A stretch of 44,471 nt of DNA, taken from positions 1 to 44,471 of the forward strand of contig WRPH01000020.1 of the NCBI GenBank assembly GCA_009773375.1. The letters run 5' to 3'. Source of the DNA: Paracoccaceae bacterium (lineage in GTDB: Bacteria > Pseudomonadota > Alphaproteobacteria > Rhodobacterales > Rhodobacteraceae). The position numbers and the translations under genes are program-made. Below, in pieces: positions 25,672-34,169 of the stretch; the stretch's first letter is position 1; each line of letters begins with the position of its first letter. The notes under the pieces were generated by a model, which saw nothing but the letters and a program-made list of their open reading frames with translations, had not been told where the DNA came from and did no database searches.

Positions 25672-26364
25672 CTAGAGTGCGTGCAGCCAGCGCATCCGTT
25701 CCGCCAGATCGGGCGCACCGAAGGCGAGGGATCCCATCACCACGGTTTCCGCCCCGGCCGCGCGCAGCACCGGCACGGTGGTATCACGGATACCGCCATC
25801 TGCCGCCAGCACGATGCGTTTGCCGGTGGCCGCGATCAGCGCCGCCGCCTGTTGCAGCCGGGCGGTGGCGGTGGCGTTCAGGCTTTGGCCTTTGACGCCG
25901 ATTGCGGTGCCGAGCAGGGTCAGCATATCCAGACGCGGCAGCCACGCGGCGGCCTCTGCCACCGGGGTTTCCACCCGCAGCACCATGCCGGATTTCAGCC
26001 CGTGCTGGGCGATACGGTCCAGCCCCGCGCCTGCATTGGCGTTTTCGACGTGCAGGCTGATCAGATCGGCCCCGGCCTCGGCGAACTGGTCGATCTGGCT
26101 GAGCAGCACGGCATCGGCCACCATCAGATGCACATGGATCGGCAGGGCGGTCTGCTCGCGCAGGCGGGCGACCAGATCGGGGAAGAACAGCAAGGCGGGG
26201 GCGAAATGGCCGTCGGCGACGTCAACATGCAGGATGTCGGCGTGCGGGGTGATGCGGATCAGGTCATCGGCAAGCCGGATCAGATCGGCGGACCACATCG
26301 AATATTCGGCCAGAAGGCGGCTGCGTGGCAGATCGGTGATCCAGTTCTGGGCGGGGCGGGGCAT
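25672..26364 (-). CDS. Ribulose-phosphate 3-epimerase family protein
   Basis: 230-aa TIM-barrel epimerase of the Rpe/AlsE family, which inverts C3 of ketose phosphates. Metal and catalytic residues are present: His46 and Asp48 in HVDVADGHFAP, His79 in IHVHLMV and the C-terminal Asp in AADGGI. The usual DGxFVPN segment is changed to DGHFAPALLF, and an extra 12 residues precede the LLAEYSMWSADL start, so it is probably not the housekeeping Rpe; an allulose- or other ketose-phosphate epimerase is more likely. AAGGAG precedes the ATG at 26364. It is the last gene of the sugar operon, 2 bp after the hydrolase. Confidence 0.85.
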   Translation of the reverse strand: MPRPAQNWITDLPRSRLLAEYSMWSADLIRLADDLIRITPHADILHVDVADGHFAPALLFFPDLVARLREQTALPIHVHLMVADAVLLSQIDQFAEAGADLISLHVENANAGAGLDRIAQHGLKSGMVLRVETPVAEAAAWLPRLDMLTLLGTAIGVKGQSLNATATARLQQAAALIAATGKRIVLAADGGIRDTTVPVLRAAGAETVVMGSLAFGAPDLAERMRWLHAL

Positions 26365-26366
26365 GG

Positions 26367-27164
26367 TCAAATCTCCTTCAAAAACTGGGTCATGGCGGCG
26401 GTGAGGGCTGCCAAGTGGGCTGGCTTGTCGCGGCCTTTGGGCGGCAGTGTGACCAGCCACGCCTGCGGGATCAGGGTGGCCAAGGCTTGCGCATGGGCCA
26501 GCGGGTGGATGGCGTCTTCGGTGGTGCCACAGATCAGGGTCGGCAGGTGCAAGGCACGCAGATCATCAGCGGTAATGCCCGGCCCATCGGCGGAAATCGC
26601 GGTCAGCAGGCGGGCGGTATCGGGTTGCGGGGCGCGGTCGAAAAAGCCCATCAGCGAGGCGAGGTTATCGGGGGACTCCGCCGCCAGCCGTTGCGCGGTG
26701 GCGCTGGTGGTGAAGATCGCGCGGGCCTCGGCTGCGGGATGCTGGGCCAGCAGAGTGCCGACCTCGGCGTTTGGGGCCATGTTTGCCGGGGCGTATTCCG
26801 TGACCCAAGCCGGGCGCACCAGAACCAGCGCCCGCACCAGATCGGGGCGCGTCACCGCAAGGCGGCAGGCAATCGCCGCCCCCATCGAGATGCCGCCCAG
26901 CACCACCGGCACCGGCAGGGTTTCGATCAACGCCGCCACCGCATCGGCAAAGTGGGCGATGGAAGGCGGTCCCATCTGCGAGGCACCATGGCCGGGGCAT
27001 TCCAAACCATGCCAGCCTTGGTTGCCAAGCCCTTGCATAGCTTCGGCAATCTGGCGCGCGTCGCCACACAGGCCGTGCTGAAACACCAAGGGCGGGCCAG
27101 AACTGCCCGCGCCATAGGCGGCCAGTCGCAGGCCTCCGTGATCCATAAAGCCTGCAAAGCTCAT
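26367..27164 (-). CDS. Alpha/beta hydrolase
   Basis: 265-aa alpha/beta-hydrolase-fold protein. The oxyanion-hole HG is in VFQHGLCGD (about 30), the nucleophile elbow is GGISMG with Ser93, the acid is probably Asp in ICGTTEDAIHP, and the catalytic His is probably in KPAHLAAL near the end. It resembles enol-lactonases and small esterases. It sits between an isomerase (4-bp overlap, ATGA) and an epimerase within the sugar operon, so a lactonase or acyl-sugar esterase role is plausible but unproven. Confidence 0.85.
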   Translation of the reverse strand: MSFAGFMDHGGLRLAAYGAGSSGPPLVFQHGLCGDARQIAEAMQGLGNQGWHGLECPGHGASQMGPPSIAHFADAVAALIETLPVPVVLGGISMGAAIACRLAVTRPDLVRALVLVRPAWVTEYAPANMAPNAEVGTLLAQHPAAEARAIFTTSATAQRLAAESPDNLASLMGFFDRAPQPDTARLLTAISADGPGITADDLRALHLPTLICGTTEDAIHPLAHAQALATLIPQAWLVTLPPKGRDKPAHLAALTAAMTQFLKEI

Positions 27165-27988
27165 AGCGCGGCCAGAGTTTCTGCCAGATAGCGGGCAACG
27201 CCGGGGGCCTCGGGTGCGGTCAGGCCGTGGGTGACAAGATCGCCGTGAAATCCGGCGGCGTGCAGACGCGACAGGAAATGCGGGAAATCCACCACCCCCT
27301 GCCCCGCCGTGGCAAAGCCGCCCGCCGCGTCGCGGTCTTTGGCATGCGCCATGGTGATACGGTCAGCCAGCAGGTCGATGGCGGCGCTGAGCAGGTCGCG
27401 CTGCGCGGGCAAGGGCGTGACCTCAAACAGGTTCGCCGGGTCCAGCACGATGGCCAGCGCCGGGCTTTGCAGCGTGTCGATCAGCAATCGCGCGCGCGGG
27501 GCGGAATCGATGACATTGGCAAGTTCGGGTTCGATCCCCAGCTTGACGCCATGGCTTTCGGCAAGGGCGCAGGCCTTGGCCATTTCGGCCAGCAGATCGC
27601 GCCAAGCCTCGGGCGTTGCGTTGTCGGGATGGTGCCGCCACTGATCTTCGGCGTCGCGGCTGCCGGTGCAGAGCGTGACCATATCGGTGCCAAGGGCGGC
27701 GGCATTTTCGATCAGGATTGCAAGCCTTTGCAAACCCTTGGCCCGCACGCCCGGATCGGGGTGGATCATGTTGTAGGTGCCCGAAACGGCGGCAATCGCC
27801 ACGCCGGTTGCGACCGAGGCTTCAGCCACGGCGGCGCATTGGCCGGGGGTCAAGCTGTCGGGCATCGCGGCAAGACCTGAACAGGCCATGTTGTATTGCA
27901 CGCTGGCAAAGCCCGCGGCTTTGGCCGCCGTCAACACCGTCAGCGGATCGCTGCCCGCGAAGGTTTTAGCGAAAATCCCCAGCCGCAT
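27161..27988 (-). CDS. Sugar phosphate isomerase/epimerase (xylose isomerase-like TIM barrel)
   Basis: 275-aa AP_endonuc_2 / xylose-isomerase-like protein. Metal-binding residues expected for the family are seen in GIEPELANV (Glu), VLDPANLFEV (Asp), THGLTAPE at the C-terminus and ITMAHAKDRD (His, Lys, Asp). Members interconvert sugars, inosose or sugar phosphates. Start and stop overlap neighbours (1 bp with the Gfo/Idh/MocA gene, 4 bp with the hydrolase), so it is firmly part of the operon. Specific reaction not deducible. Confidence 0.85.
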   Translation of the reverse strand: MRLGIFAKTFAGSDPLTVLTAAKAAGFASVQYNMACSGLAAMPDSLTPGQCAAVAEASVATGVAIAAVSGTYNMIHPDPGVRAKGLQRLAILIENAAALGTDMVTLCTGSRDAEDQWRHHPDNATPEAWRDLLAEMAKACALAESHGVKLGIEPELANVIDSAPRARLLIDTLQSPALAIVLDPANLFEVTPLPAQRDLLSAAIDLLADRITMAHAKDRDAAGGFATAGQGVVDFPHFLSRLHAAGFHGDLVTHGLTAPEAPGVARYLAETLAAL

Positions 27989-29064
27989 CAGAGCGGCCCC
28001 GCCACATCGGACAGCGTCACCGGCAGACGGCTGCGCGCCGATTGCGCGATGGCGACCATGGCGCGGACCGAGGCGATGCCGTCTTCAAGATCCGCCCCGG
28101 TTTGCGGTGCCCCGTTCAGCACCGTTTCGGCAAAACCTTCCAGCTGGCGGCGGTAGAAATGGCCATCAGCGCCCAGAACCCGGTGGGTGGAGCCGTCGGA
28201 TTCATGGAAAATATCGACCTCGGAGGATTTGTAATACCACGGGTTATAAGTCTTGCCGATGATCGAGCCTTGCTCGCCGTAAATCTGGAAGCCCTCGTGC
28301 CAATCCATCCGCACCGCGACGGTCAGGTCCAGATGGCCCAGCGTGCCATTGGCGAATTCGACATCGACAAACCAGCAGCGGATACCGGCGCGGTTCAGCA
28401 GGCGGGCGTCTACCGCCTTGATCTCACCGGCAAAATAGCGGGCGGTATCGACCAGATGGCTGCCGTGGGCCAGCATGTAGTAGCGGTCAAGATCGGCCTT
28501 GGGGTTTTCCGACGGTTTGCGGGCGTGCTTCGACGTCACCATCAGCGGCTGCACCGCGTCGGTCATCGCGTAGCGGTGGGTATTGTCGCAATACCATGCC
28601 TTCAGCGCCACCATCTGGCCCATCGGGCCGTCGATGAAGGTCTTGGCGGCCTGCAAGCCCGCGTCATAGCGCTTCATATGACCGACTTGCAGGGTGCAGC
28701 CGCTGGCGTTGACGGCGGCGCGCAGAGACTCGGCCTCTTCGATGCTGGTTGCCAGCGGCTTTTCGCACAGCACATGCTTGCCCGCCTGAAGCGCACGCAC
28801 GGCGGCGGCGACGTGGAAGGCATCCGAGGTGGCGATGATCACCGCCTCCAGCTGCGGATCGGCCAGCATCTTGTCGTAGTCGTTATAGCTGCAGGTCGGG
28901 GCGTGGGTGGCAGCCATGCGGTCGCGCAGATCATCTGCCACGTCGCAGATCGCGTAGAGTTCGGCGTTGCGGGCCTTGGTGCAGGCTTCAAAATGCGCGG
29001 CCTGCGCGATGGGGCCGCAACCCAGCACGCCCACGCGCAGCAGACGGGATTCCTTGGGCGGCAT
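27988..29064 (-). CDS. Gfo/Idh/MocA family oxidoreductase
   Basis: 358-aa NAD(P)-dependent dehydrogenase. Rossmann motif LGCGPIAQAAH at about 14-24, the AVIIATSDAFH segment and the family signature CEKPLATS with catalytic Lys near residue 101. The C-terminal domain carries GHMKRYD and the active-site His in MLAHGSHLVDTARYF. Such enzymes oxidise inositols, glucosides, aldoses or epimerise via a keto intermediate. GAAAGGA precedes the ATG at 29064. Located between the PfkB kinase (3 bp upstream) and the isomerase. Confidence 0.9.
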   Translation of the reverse strand: MPPKESRLLRVGVLGCGPIAQAAHFEACTKARNAELYAICDVADDLRDRMAATHAPTCSYNDYDKMLADPQLEAVIIATSDAFHVAAAVRALQAGKHVLCEKPLATSIEEAESLRAAVNASGCTLQVGHMKRYDAGLQAAKTFIDGPMGQMVALKAWYCDNTHRYAMTDAVQPLMVTSKHARKPSENPKADLDRYYMLAHGSHLVDTARYFAGEIKAVDARLLNRAGIRCWFVDVEFANGTLGHLDLTVAVRMDWHEGFQIYGEQGSIIGKTYNPWYYKSSEVDIFHESDGSTHRVLGADGHFYRRQLEGFAETVLNGAPQTGADLEDGIASVRAMVAIAQSARSRLPVTLSDVAGPL

Positions 29065-29067
29065 GGT

Positions 29068-30018
29068 TTATCCTTTCAAATCGTCGATTTCGGCGAGGGT
29101 GGAATTGCCCTCCATCGGCCCCAGCCGCGAGACGGCCAAAGCCCCGGCGGCATTGGCGCAGGTCAGCGCTGCGGGCAGCGGTTGGCCCGCCGCCAGCAGG
29201 GTTGCAAGCGTGGCGCAAAAGCAATCGCCTGCGCCGGTGGGGTCAATCACGGTGGTTTGATGGGCAGGCAGGCTGTAAGTGCCGGTCGCATCGCGGCCAA
29301 TGCAGCCCTGATCGCCGCGCTTCAGCACCACGGTTTGCGCTTTGCCCGCCAGCAGCCGCGCGGACCATGCGGTGAAGTCTTCGCCGGGAAACAGAAGCTC
29401 TGCGTCGGCATCCGAGGGCAGGATATAGGCCGCAATTGCCATGATCCGGTGCAGCGCGTCCAGATAGCCGCTGTCGCTGATCAGCTCGGGGCGGATGTTG
29501 GGATCAACCGAAATTGCAACGCCTTGTTTCGCCAAGATTTCGCATAGCGCAAGCCCGGTTGCACGCATGGTAGGATCGCCCAGCATGCTGCCCGAAATAT
29601 GCAGCAAGCTGATGCCCGCCGCCAGAAAGCCAACCTCGATTTCGGCAAGCGTAGGCAGATGCGCTGCGGCGGAATGGGCGATGTTGAAGACAAAATCGCG
29701 GCTGCCGTCGGTGTTGTAGCCGACATGCGCGGTGCCGGTGGGCACGCCCTTGATCACCCGGATCAGGCAGGGATCCACGCCGTCTGCGATCAGGCGGTTC
29801 AGGATCACCCGACCAAAGGCATCCTCCCCGACCGCCCCGGCAAACACCGCCCGCCCGCCAAAACTGGCGGCGATGCGGGCGGCCTGATCGATGAAGATGC
29901 CCGGCGCGCCACTGGGGAACGGCCCGACATAGCAGGCAGCCCGCAGGTGGCGCGCGTCTTTTTCGCTGCACACAAACTCCACCAGCAATTCGCCGATGGA
30001 CCCGATCACCAAAGCCAT
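29068..30018 (-). CDS. PfkB family sugar kinase (tagatose kinase-like)
   Basis: 316-aa ribokinase-type kinase. The C-terminal signature DPTGAGDCF is at 259-267 with catalytic Asp265. The N-terminus has GSIGELLVEFV and the GPFPSGAPGIFIDQAARI segment, which I recall from rhizobial tagatose kinases; this is a recognition from memory and not an alignment. It probably phosphorylates a ketohexose or related sugar. Located 3 bp after the importer ATPase gene and 3 bp before the dehydrogenase. Its product could be the substrate of the divergent LacD-type aldolase or of a second kinase. Confidence 0.88.
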   Translation of the reverse strand: MALVIGSIGELLVEFVCSEKDARHLRAACYVGPFPSGAPGIFIDQAARIAASFGGRAVFAGAVGEDAFGRVILNRLIADGVDPCLIRVIKGVPTGTAHVGYNTDGSRDFVFNIAHSAAAHLPTLAEIEVGFLAAGISLLHISGSMLGDPTMRATGLALCEILAKQGVAISVDPNIRPELISDSGYLDALHRIMAIAAYILPSDADAELLFPGEDFTAWSARLLAGKAQTVVLKRGDQGCIGRDATGTYSLPAHQTTVIDPTGAGDCFCATLATLLAAGQPLPAALTCANAAGALAVSRLGPMEGNSTLAEIDDLKG

Positions 30019-30021
30019 GGC

Positions 30022-30780
30022 TCAGCCGCCGACCATCAGCTTGACCACCTCGTCATGCGTGGTGTCAGCGATGCGGCGTTCACCGGCCTGCACGCCACGG
30101 CGCAGCACGACGATACGGTCGGCAACGGCGAAGATGTCTTGCAGGTTGTGGCTGATGAAGATCACCCCCCTGCCCTGCGCCTTCAGCTGATGGATCAGCT
30201 GGATCACCTTGCGCTGTTCCGGCACGCCAAGGGCGGCAGTCGGTTCATCCATGATCAGGATTTGCGCGTTCCAATACACCGCGCGGCCAATCGCCACCGC
30301 TTGCCGTTGCCCACCCGAGAAGTTCGACACCGGCGCATCAAGCCGCGAGACGTGGAAATCCAGCAGAGCCATGGTGGATTTCGCCGCCTCGGCCATCTTG
30401 GCGCGATCCAGCACCGGCAGGAAGCCGAAGGCCCGCCGCATCGGTTCGCGGCCAAGGAAGATATTCGCGCCGATGGTCAGGTTATCGGCCAAAGCCAGAT
30501 CCTGATAGATCGTCTCGATGCCCTGATCGCGGGCCTCTTGCGGCGAGGCAAAGCTGACCGGCTTGCCTTTCAGCAGAATCTCGCCCGAGGACGGCTGATA
30601 AACGCCGGAAATCGCCTTGATCAGCGTGGTTTTGCCTGCACCGTTGTCGCCTGCCAGCGCCACCACTTCGCCCGCACGCACCATCATCGTAAGATCGTTC
30701 AGCGCCTGCACCGGGCCGAAGTTTTTCGACAGGTTGCGCACTTCCAGCAGCGGCTGGCCGATGGGGGTCATATCACTCAC
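30022..30780 (-). CDS. Sugar ABC transporter ATP-binding protein, single domain (FrcA-like)
   Basis: 252-aa ATPase with one ABC domain: Walker A GDNGAGKT, signature NFSGGQRQAVAIGRA, Walker B ILIMDEPTAALG and H-loop FISHN. Single-domain ATPases of this kind serve fructose/ribose-type importers (FrcA), in contrast to the two-domain RbsA-type in the other locus. The GTG at 30780 is chosen because GGAGG lies eight bases upstream and it overlaps the permease stop by 8 bp; an ATG nine bases downstream (30771) is an alternative. Confidence 0.88.
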   Translation of the reverse strand: MSDMTPIGQPLLEVRNLSKNFGPVQALNDLTMMVRAGEVVALAGDNGAGKTTLIKAISGVYQPSSGEILLKGKPVSFASPQEARDQGIETIYQDLALADNLTIGANIFLGREPMRRAFGFLPVLDRAKMAEAAKSTMALLDFHVSRLDAPVSNFSGGQRQAVAIGRAVYWNAQILIMDEPTAALGVPEQRKVIQLIHQLKAQGRGVIFISHNLQDIFAVADRIVVLRRGVQAGERRIADTTHDEVVKLMVGG

Positions 30781-31828
30781 TTTGCCGCCCTCCAGAGAAC
30801 CGCCGTTGCGCCTGATCAATCAGCACCGAGATGATGATGACGACGCCAACGCTGATGAATTGCCAGAACGGGGCGACGTTGATGAACACCAATCCGTATT
30901 GGATCACCGCGATCACGAAAGCGCCCGCAACTGTGCCCAGAATGGTGCCAGAGCCGCCGAACAGGCTTGCGCCGCCGATCACCACCGCCGCAACGGAATC
31001 GAGCAGCAGCGGTTCACCGGCTTGTGCGGCCCCAGCGCTGAAACGGGCGGCATAAAGCACGCCAGCCAGTCCCGCGCACATGCCCGACAGGATATAGAGC
31101 CGCAGCAGGTGCCATTTGATGTTGATACCCGCCCGCCGCGCGGCTTGGGCATTGGCCCCGATGGCATAGTTGTGCTGGCCGAATTTGGTCTGGCCCAGCA
31201 GGTAATGCATGATCAGCACGAAAATCGCAGTGACGATGATGATGTAAGGCACCCCGGAGATTTTACCGTTGCCCAGCGCCGAAAACACCTCGTTCTTGAC
31301 CGGAACCGTGGTGCCGCCTGCCAGCAGAAACGCCACGCCGCGCGCGACGCCGAACATGCCCAGCGTGCCGATAAAGGGCGGCACTTTCAGCAGCGCCACC
31401 AGCATGCCGTTAACGATACCCGGAATCGCCGCGACCAGCACGGCGACGACAGACCCGAACAGCACCGCCAGCCCAAAGCCCATCCCCGGCGTCGCCCAGT
31501 TGATCACATGCGCTGCGACCACCGCTGCCAGGCCCATGATGAAGCCCATCGACAGATCAATCCCGCCCGAGATGATCACAAAGGTTTGCCCGGTCGCCAA
31601 CAGCAGCGGGGCCACGGCAAACACTGCGATCGACTGGATGTTGAACGGATTGAACAGGAAGGTGCCGCCGAAACTGATACGGGACCACAGCTCGAAGCCA
31701 AGGATCAGGAAGGCCAGAAACAGCCATGCGCGCAAATCTGCGATGCGCTGCAACAGGGTGCGCGCCTTGTCGGCATGGTCGGCTTGCGGGGCAACATGGC
31801 CCGCAGGTGCGGCGGGGGGAGAGGTCAT
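30773..31828 (-). CDS. Sugar ABC transporter permease (RbsC/FrcC-type)
   Basis: 351-aa BPD_transp_2 permease with about eight to ten helices. A 35-residue hydrophilic N-terminus precedes the first helix (AWLFLAFLILGFELWSRI). Conserved segments are GQTFVIISGGIDLSMGFIMGLAA, VPPFIGTLGMFGVARGVAFLLAGG, FGQHNYAIGANAQAARRAGIN (ATPase contact) and AVVIGGASLFGGSGTILGTVAGA. It is the only permease in this operon, so the channel is presumably a homodimer. AAGGACG precedes the ATG at 31828. It follows a terminator-like hairpin after the binding-protein gene. Confidence 0.92.
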   Translation of the reverse strand: MTSPPAAPAGHVAPQADHADKARTLLQRIADLRAWLFLAFLILGFELWSRISFGGTFLFNPFNIQSIAVFAVAPLLLATGQTFVIISGGIDLSMGFIMGLAAVVAAHVINWATPGMGFGLAVLFGSVVAVLVAAIPGIVNGMLVALLKVPPFIGTLGMFGVARGVAFLLAGGTTVPVKNEVFSALGNGKISGVPYIIIVTAIFVLIMHYLLGQTKFGQHNYAIGANAQAARRAGINIKWHLLRLYILSGMCAGLAGVLYAARFSAGAAQAGEPLLLDSVAAVVIGGASLFGGSGTILGTVAGAFVIAVIQYGLVFINVAPFWQFISVGVVIIISVLIDQAQRRFSGGRQSE

Positions 31829-31850
31829 CGGTCGTCCTTAAGGCGGAAGG

Positions 31851-31887
31851 GAACAAAAGGCAGCGGCCCGGTTCGGGGGCCGCTGCC
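31851..31887 (-). terminator. Attenuator-like terminator after the binding-protein gene
   Basis: GGCAGCGGCCC (31859-31869) pairs perfectly with GGGCCGCTGCC (31877-31887) around a seven-base loop. Reading in the direction of transcription the stem is followed by TTTTGTT. This is an intrinsic terminator lying inside the operon, between binding-protein and permease genes. Partial read-through would give excess binding protein over membrane components. Confidence 0.75.
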
Positions 31888-31942
31888 GATCAGGAAAGAT
31901 CAGACAGCAAGGTGGAGGAGCGCCGCCTTGCCACCGCCTTTC

Positions 31943-32923
31943 TCATTCAGAATAGATGTATTTTGCGACGTTCGGATCGTCGATGTTCGACGCGTCCATG
32001 ATGGTAAAGCCGGTGCCAATGCTGACCGGGATCGAATTGCCGGTCAGGTGGGCATAGGCAGACACCACGCCATAGTAGCCGATTTCCGCCGGATGCTGGG
32101 CAATCGCCACATCGACAAGACCGGTCTTGATGTTGTCAACGATCGAACCGGGAGCGTCGAAGGCGACGACCTTGATCTTGCCGGTCTGGCCAGCCTGACC
32201 AACCCCGGTACCAGCGCCCAGTGCCGAGAACAGGTTGGCACCAAACACGCCCTTCACATCAGAGTCGCGGGCGAACACGCCTTGCAGTTGCGATGCGGCC
32301 TTGTTGGCGTCGTTGTCGTTGAACTGGGTTTCCAGCACGGTCACGTTGGGGAAATTCTCGGCCATTTCAGCCTTGAACCCGGCTTCGCGCTGATCGGTGG
32401 TGGAAATGCCCGGCTTGACGTTAGAGACGTAAACCTTGCCCTCACCGCCGATGGCATTGGCCAGCGCGCGCGCTGCCATGCGGCCACCCAGCACGTTATC
32501 GGACGCGATGTAGGACAGCGGGAAATCGCCATCGCCTGCGCCGGTCTGATAGACGCCAGAGCCGATGAAGGTATCGACGGTGATCACCGGGATGCCTGCA
32601 TCATGCGCCTTTTTCAGCGGCTCGATCAGTTGGACGGTATCGGTCGGCGCGATCAGGATCGCATCTGGGGCGCGGGCAATCACTGCATCCAGCACCGGAA
32701 CCTGCGTCACCGGGTTGAAATCGGGCGCACCCTGGAACACCAGTTCAACGCCCAGAGCATCGGCGGCGGCCTGCGCGCCCTTCTGCATGGTGATGTAGAA
32801 GGCGTCGGTCGTCAGACCCGGCACCAGAGCGATGGTCATTTTATCCTGCGCCTGAGCGGCGGTGGACAGCGAAAAGCTTAGCGCCAATGCCGAAGCAGCG
32901 CCCAGAAAACCACGACGTTTCAT
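31943..32923 (-). CDS. Sugar ABC transporter substrate-binding protein (RbsB-like)
   Basis: 326-aa Peripla_BP_4 protein. The signal peptide MKRRGFLGAASALALSFSLSTAAQA starts with a twin-arginine-like MKRRGFLG, so export by Tat or Sec is possible. The mature part has MTIALVPGLTTDAFYITMQKGAQAAADALG, a typical opening, then DAILIAPTDTVQLIEPLKKAHDAGIPVITVDT, typical of ribose/fructose binders, and RAGF-like STTDQREAGF. GGAGGAA precedes the ATG at 32923. First gene of the eight-gene minus-strand sugar operon. Confidence 0.92.
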   Translation of the reverse strand: MKRRGFLGAASALALSFSLSTAAQAQDKMTIALVPGLTTDAFYITMQKGAQAAADALGVELVFQGAPDFNPVTQVPVLDAVIARAPDAILIAPTDTVQLIEPLKKAHDAGIPVITVDTFIGSGVYQTGAGDGDFPLSYIASDNVLGGRMAARALANAIGGEGKVYVSNVKPGISTTDQREAGFKAEMAENFPNVTVLETQFNDNDANKAASQLQGVFARDSDVKGVFGANLFSALGAGTGVGQAGQTGKIKVVAFDAPGSIVDNIKTGLVDVAIAQHPAEIGYYGVVSAYAHLTGNSIPVSIGTGFTIMDASNIDDPNVAKYIYSE

Positions 32924-33017
32924 GCAATATTCCTCCCTAGATATCCCGGCGTTTTTCAGCCCTTTCAGGCAGTCCGGGCTGTTGCTTCGCTTGCTGCGAG
33001 TGCCTTCAGTAGGATCG

Positions 33018-33046
33018 ATAACACGTCGGCTTGGGGGCTTCGTCAA
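33018..33046 (-). promoter_or_regulatory. Sigma-70 promoter of the minus-strand sugar operon
   Basis: On the minus strand TTGACG (33046-33041) is followed after 17 bp by TGTTAT (33023-33018), giving a leader of about 85-90 nt before the binding-protein ATG. A SorC-operator candidate (33049-33065) lies directly upstream of the -35 box. Confidence 0.6.
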
Positions 33047-33048
33047 GA

Positions 33049-33065
33049 GAAATTTTTTGCTGCAA
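33049..33065 (-). promoter_or_regulatory. Candidate SorC-regulator operator, site 1
   Basis: The minus-strand sequence TTGCAGCAAAAAATTTC matches 13 of 17 bases of TTGCAGAAAGGAATTGC at 34060-34044, in the divergent region upstream of the aldolase gene. Both lie in promoter regions of the same locus on either side of the SorC-type regulator gene. Confidence 0.4.
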
Positions 33066-33089
33066 CGATTTTCTTGCGCTTGACGCGGT

Positions 33090-33998
33090 TCAGGACTCGC
33101 GGGCCAGCGCATCCAGAACCGCCTCGGCGGTGCGGGTATCGGTGATCAGCGCATTGACCAGTTTCGCCCGTGCAGCGCCGATGATCGACGGCACTTTCGG
33201 CTCGCCCACGGCAATGCCGATCACCAGCGGCGTGGCGCGCAATTGCTGGCAAGACACCGCAATCATTTGACCTTCGCCGCGCCAGTGGATGATCCGCCCG
33301 TCACGGTCGAAGTAGTGCCGCACCACGTCACCCGCAGAGTCGGCCAGATCAGGATCGGGGCGGTCTGAGGCACCCGAAGTCGGGCGGTCCAGCCCGTAAG
33401 GCAGACCGATGCCGACCACCGCCACGTCGATGCGATTCCACAACCCGACCGAGGCCTGCACCGACGAATCAGCCAGAAAGAAATCCAGCGCCTCGGGGGC
33501 GGGCAGATAGGGCGCGTGGATGAAATGCGGCACACCGCCAGTGACTTCGGCGGCACGGCGGCAGAATTCGTTGCTTTGGAAGTGCTGGGCGTGCTGGCTC
33601 ATCCCGCCGGTCGATGGCACCACCGCCACCCCCGGCATCTGCGGCAAGCCTGCGTCGATGATCGCCGAAACCGTGCGGCCCCAGCCCACCATCAGCACCG
33701 ACTCCTTGCTCAGGTTCTGATCTTGCAGCAGCCGCGACAACGGCGCAGCCAACGCGGTCAGGATGCCGGTTGTCGGCGCATCAACGGCAATGACCTGTTT
33801 GAGCCCTAACCGGCTGGCGAGTTGCGCCCCCAGAGCATCGGGCGCGAAAATGTCGCGCACCTCGATTCGCACGATGCCTTCGGCCCGCGCCTTTTGCAGC
33901 AAGCGCGAGATCGTGGCCGTCGAAAGCCCCAATTGCTTGGCGATCTGCACCTGGCTCATATCGCTTTCGTAGTGAAGCTTGGCGACTGTGTGCAGCAT
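33090..33998 (-). CDS. SorC/DeoR-type sugar-binding transcriptional regulator
   Basis: 302-aa regulator. N-terminal helix-turn-helix (about 12-45): MSQVQIAKQLGLSTATISRLLQKARAEGIV. The C-terminal sugar-binding domain (about 55-300) has the NagB/RpiA-like fold of SorC family proteins: VLMVGWGRTVSAII, VVPSTGG and DVAVVGIGLP are typical. Effectors are usually phosphorylated sugars of the pathway controlled. The start at 33998 gives a slightly short N-terminus; the frame is open for 16 more codons upstream with no ATG, GTG or TTG, so a rarer start codon cannot be excluded. It lies between the two divergent operons it probably regulates. Confidence 0.88.
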   Translation of the reverse strand: MLHTVAKLHYESDMSQVQIAKQLGLSTATISRLLQKARAEGIVRIEVRDIFAPDALGAQLASRLGLKQVIAVDAPTTGILTALAAPLSRLLQDQNLSKESVLMVGWGRTVSAIIDAGLPQMPGVAVVPSTGGMSQHAQHFQSNEFCRRAAEVTGGVPHFIHAPYLPAPEALDFFLADSSVQASVGLWNRIDVAVVGIGLPYGLDRPTSGASDRPDPDLADSAGDVVRHYFDRDGRIIHWRGEGQMIAVSCQQLRATPLVIGIAVGEPKVPSIIGAARAKLVNALITDTRTAEAVLDALARES

Positions 33999-34041
33999 GG
34001 CCCGGCTTTCACCGATGATGGTTCCGCTCGAAACTGACAGG

Positions 34042-34060
34042 TTGCAATTCCTTTCTGCAA
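34042..34060. promoter_or_regulatory. Candidate SorC-regulator operator, site 2 (TTGCA-N9-TGCAA)
   Basis: TTGCA (34042-34046) and TGCAA (34056-34060) form an inverted repeat with a nine-base spacer. It lies between the SorC-type gene and the aldolase gene, 14 bp upstream of a possible promoter (CTGACA 34074-34079, 17 bp, AATAAC 34097-34102). Confidence 0.4.
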
Positions 34061-34169
34061 GGTGTTACACAGACTGACACAAGCTGCTTATCCAGCAATA
34101 ACGCCATTCAGGCAACTGGCAAGCCACCTTCTGCGCCAGTGCCCCGCATAAAAGAATCGGAGACTGTCC

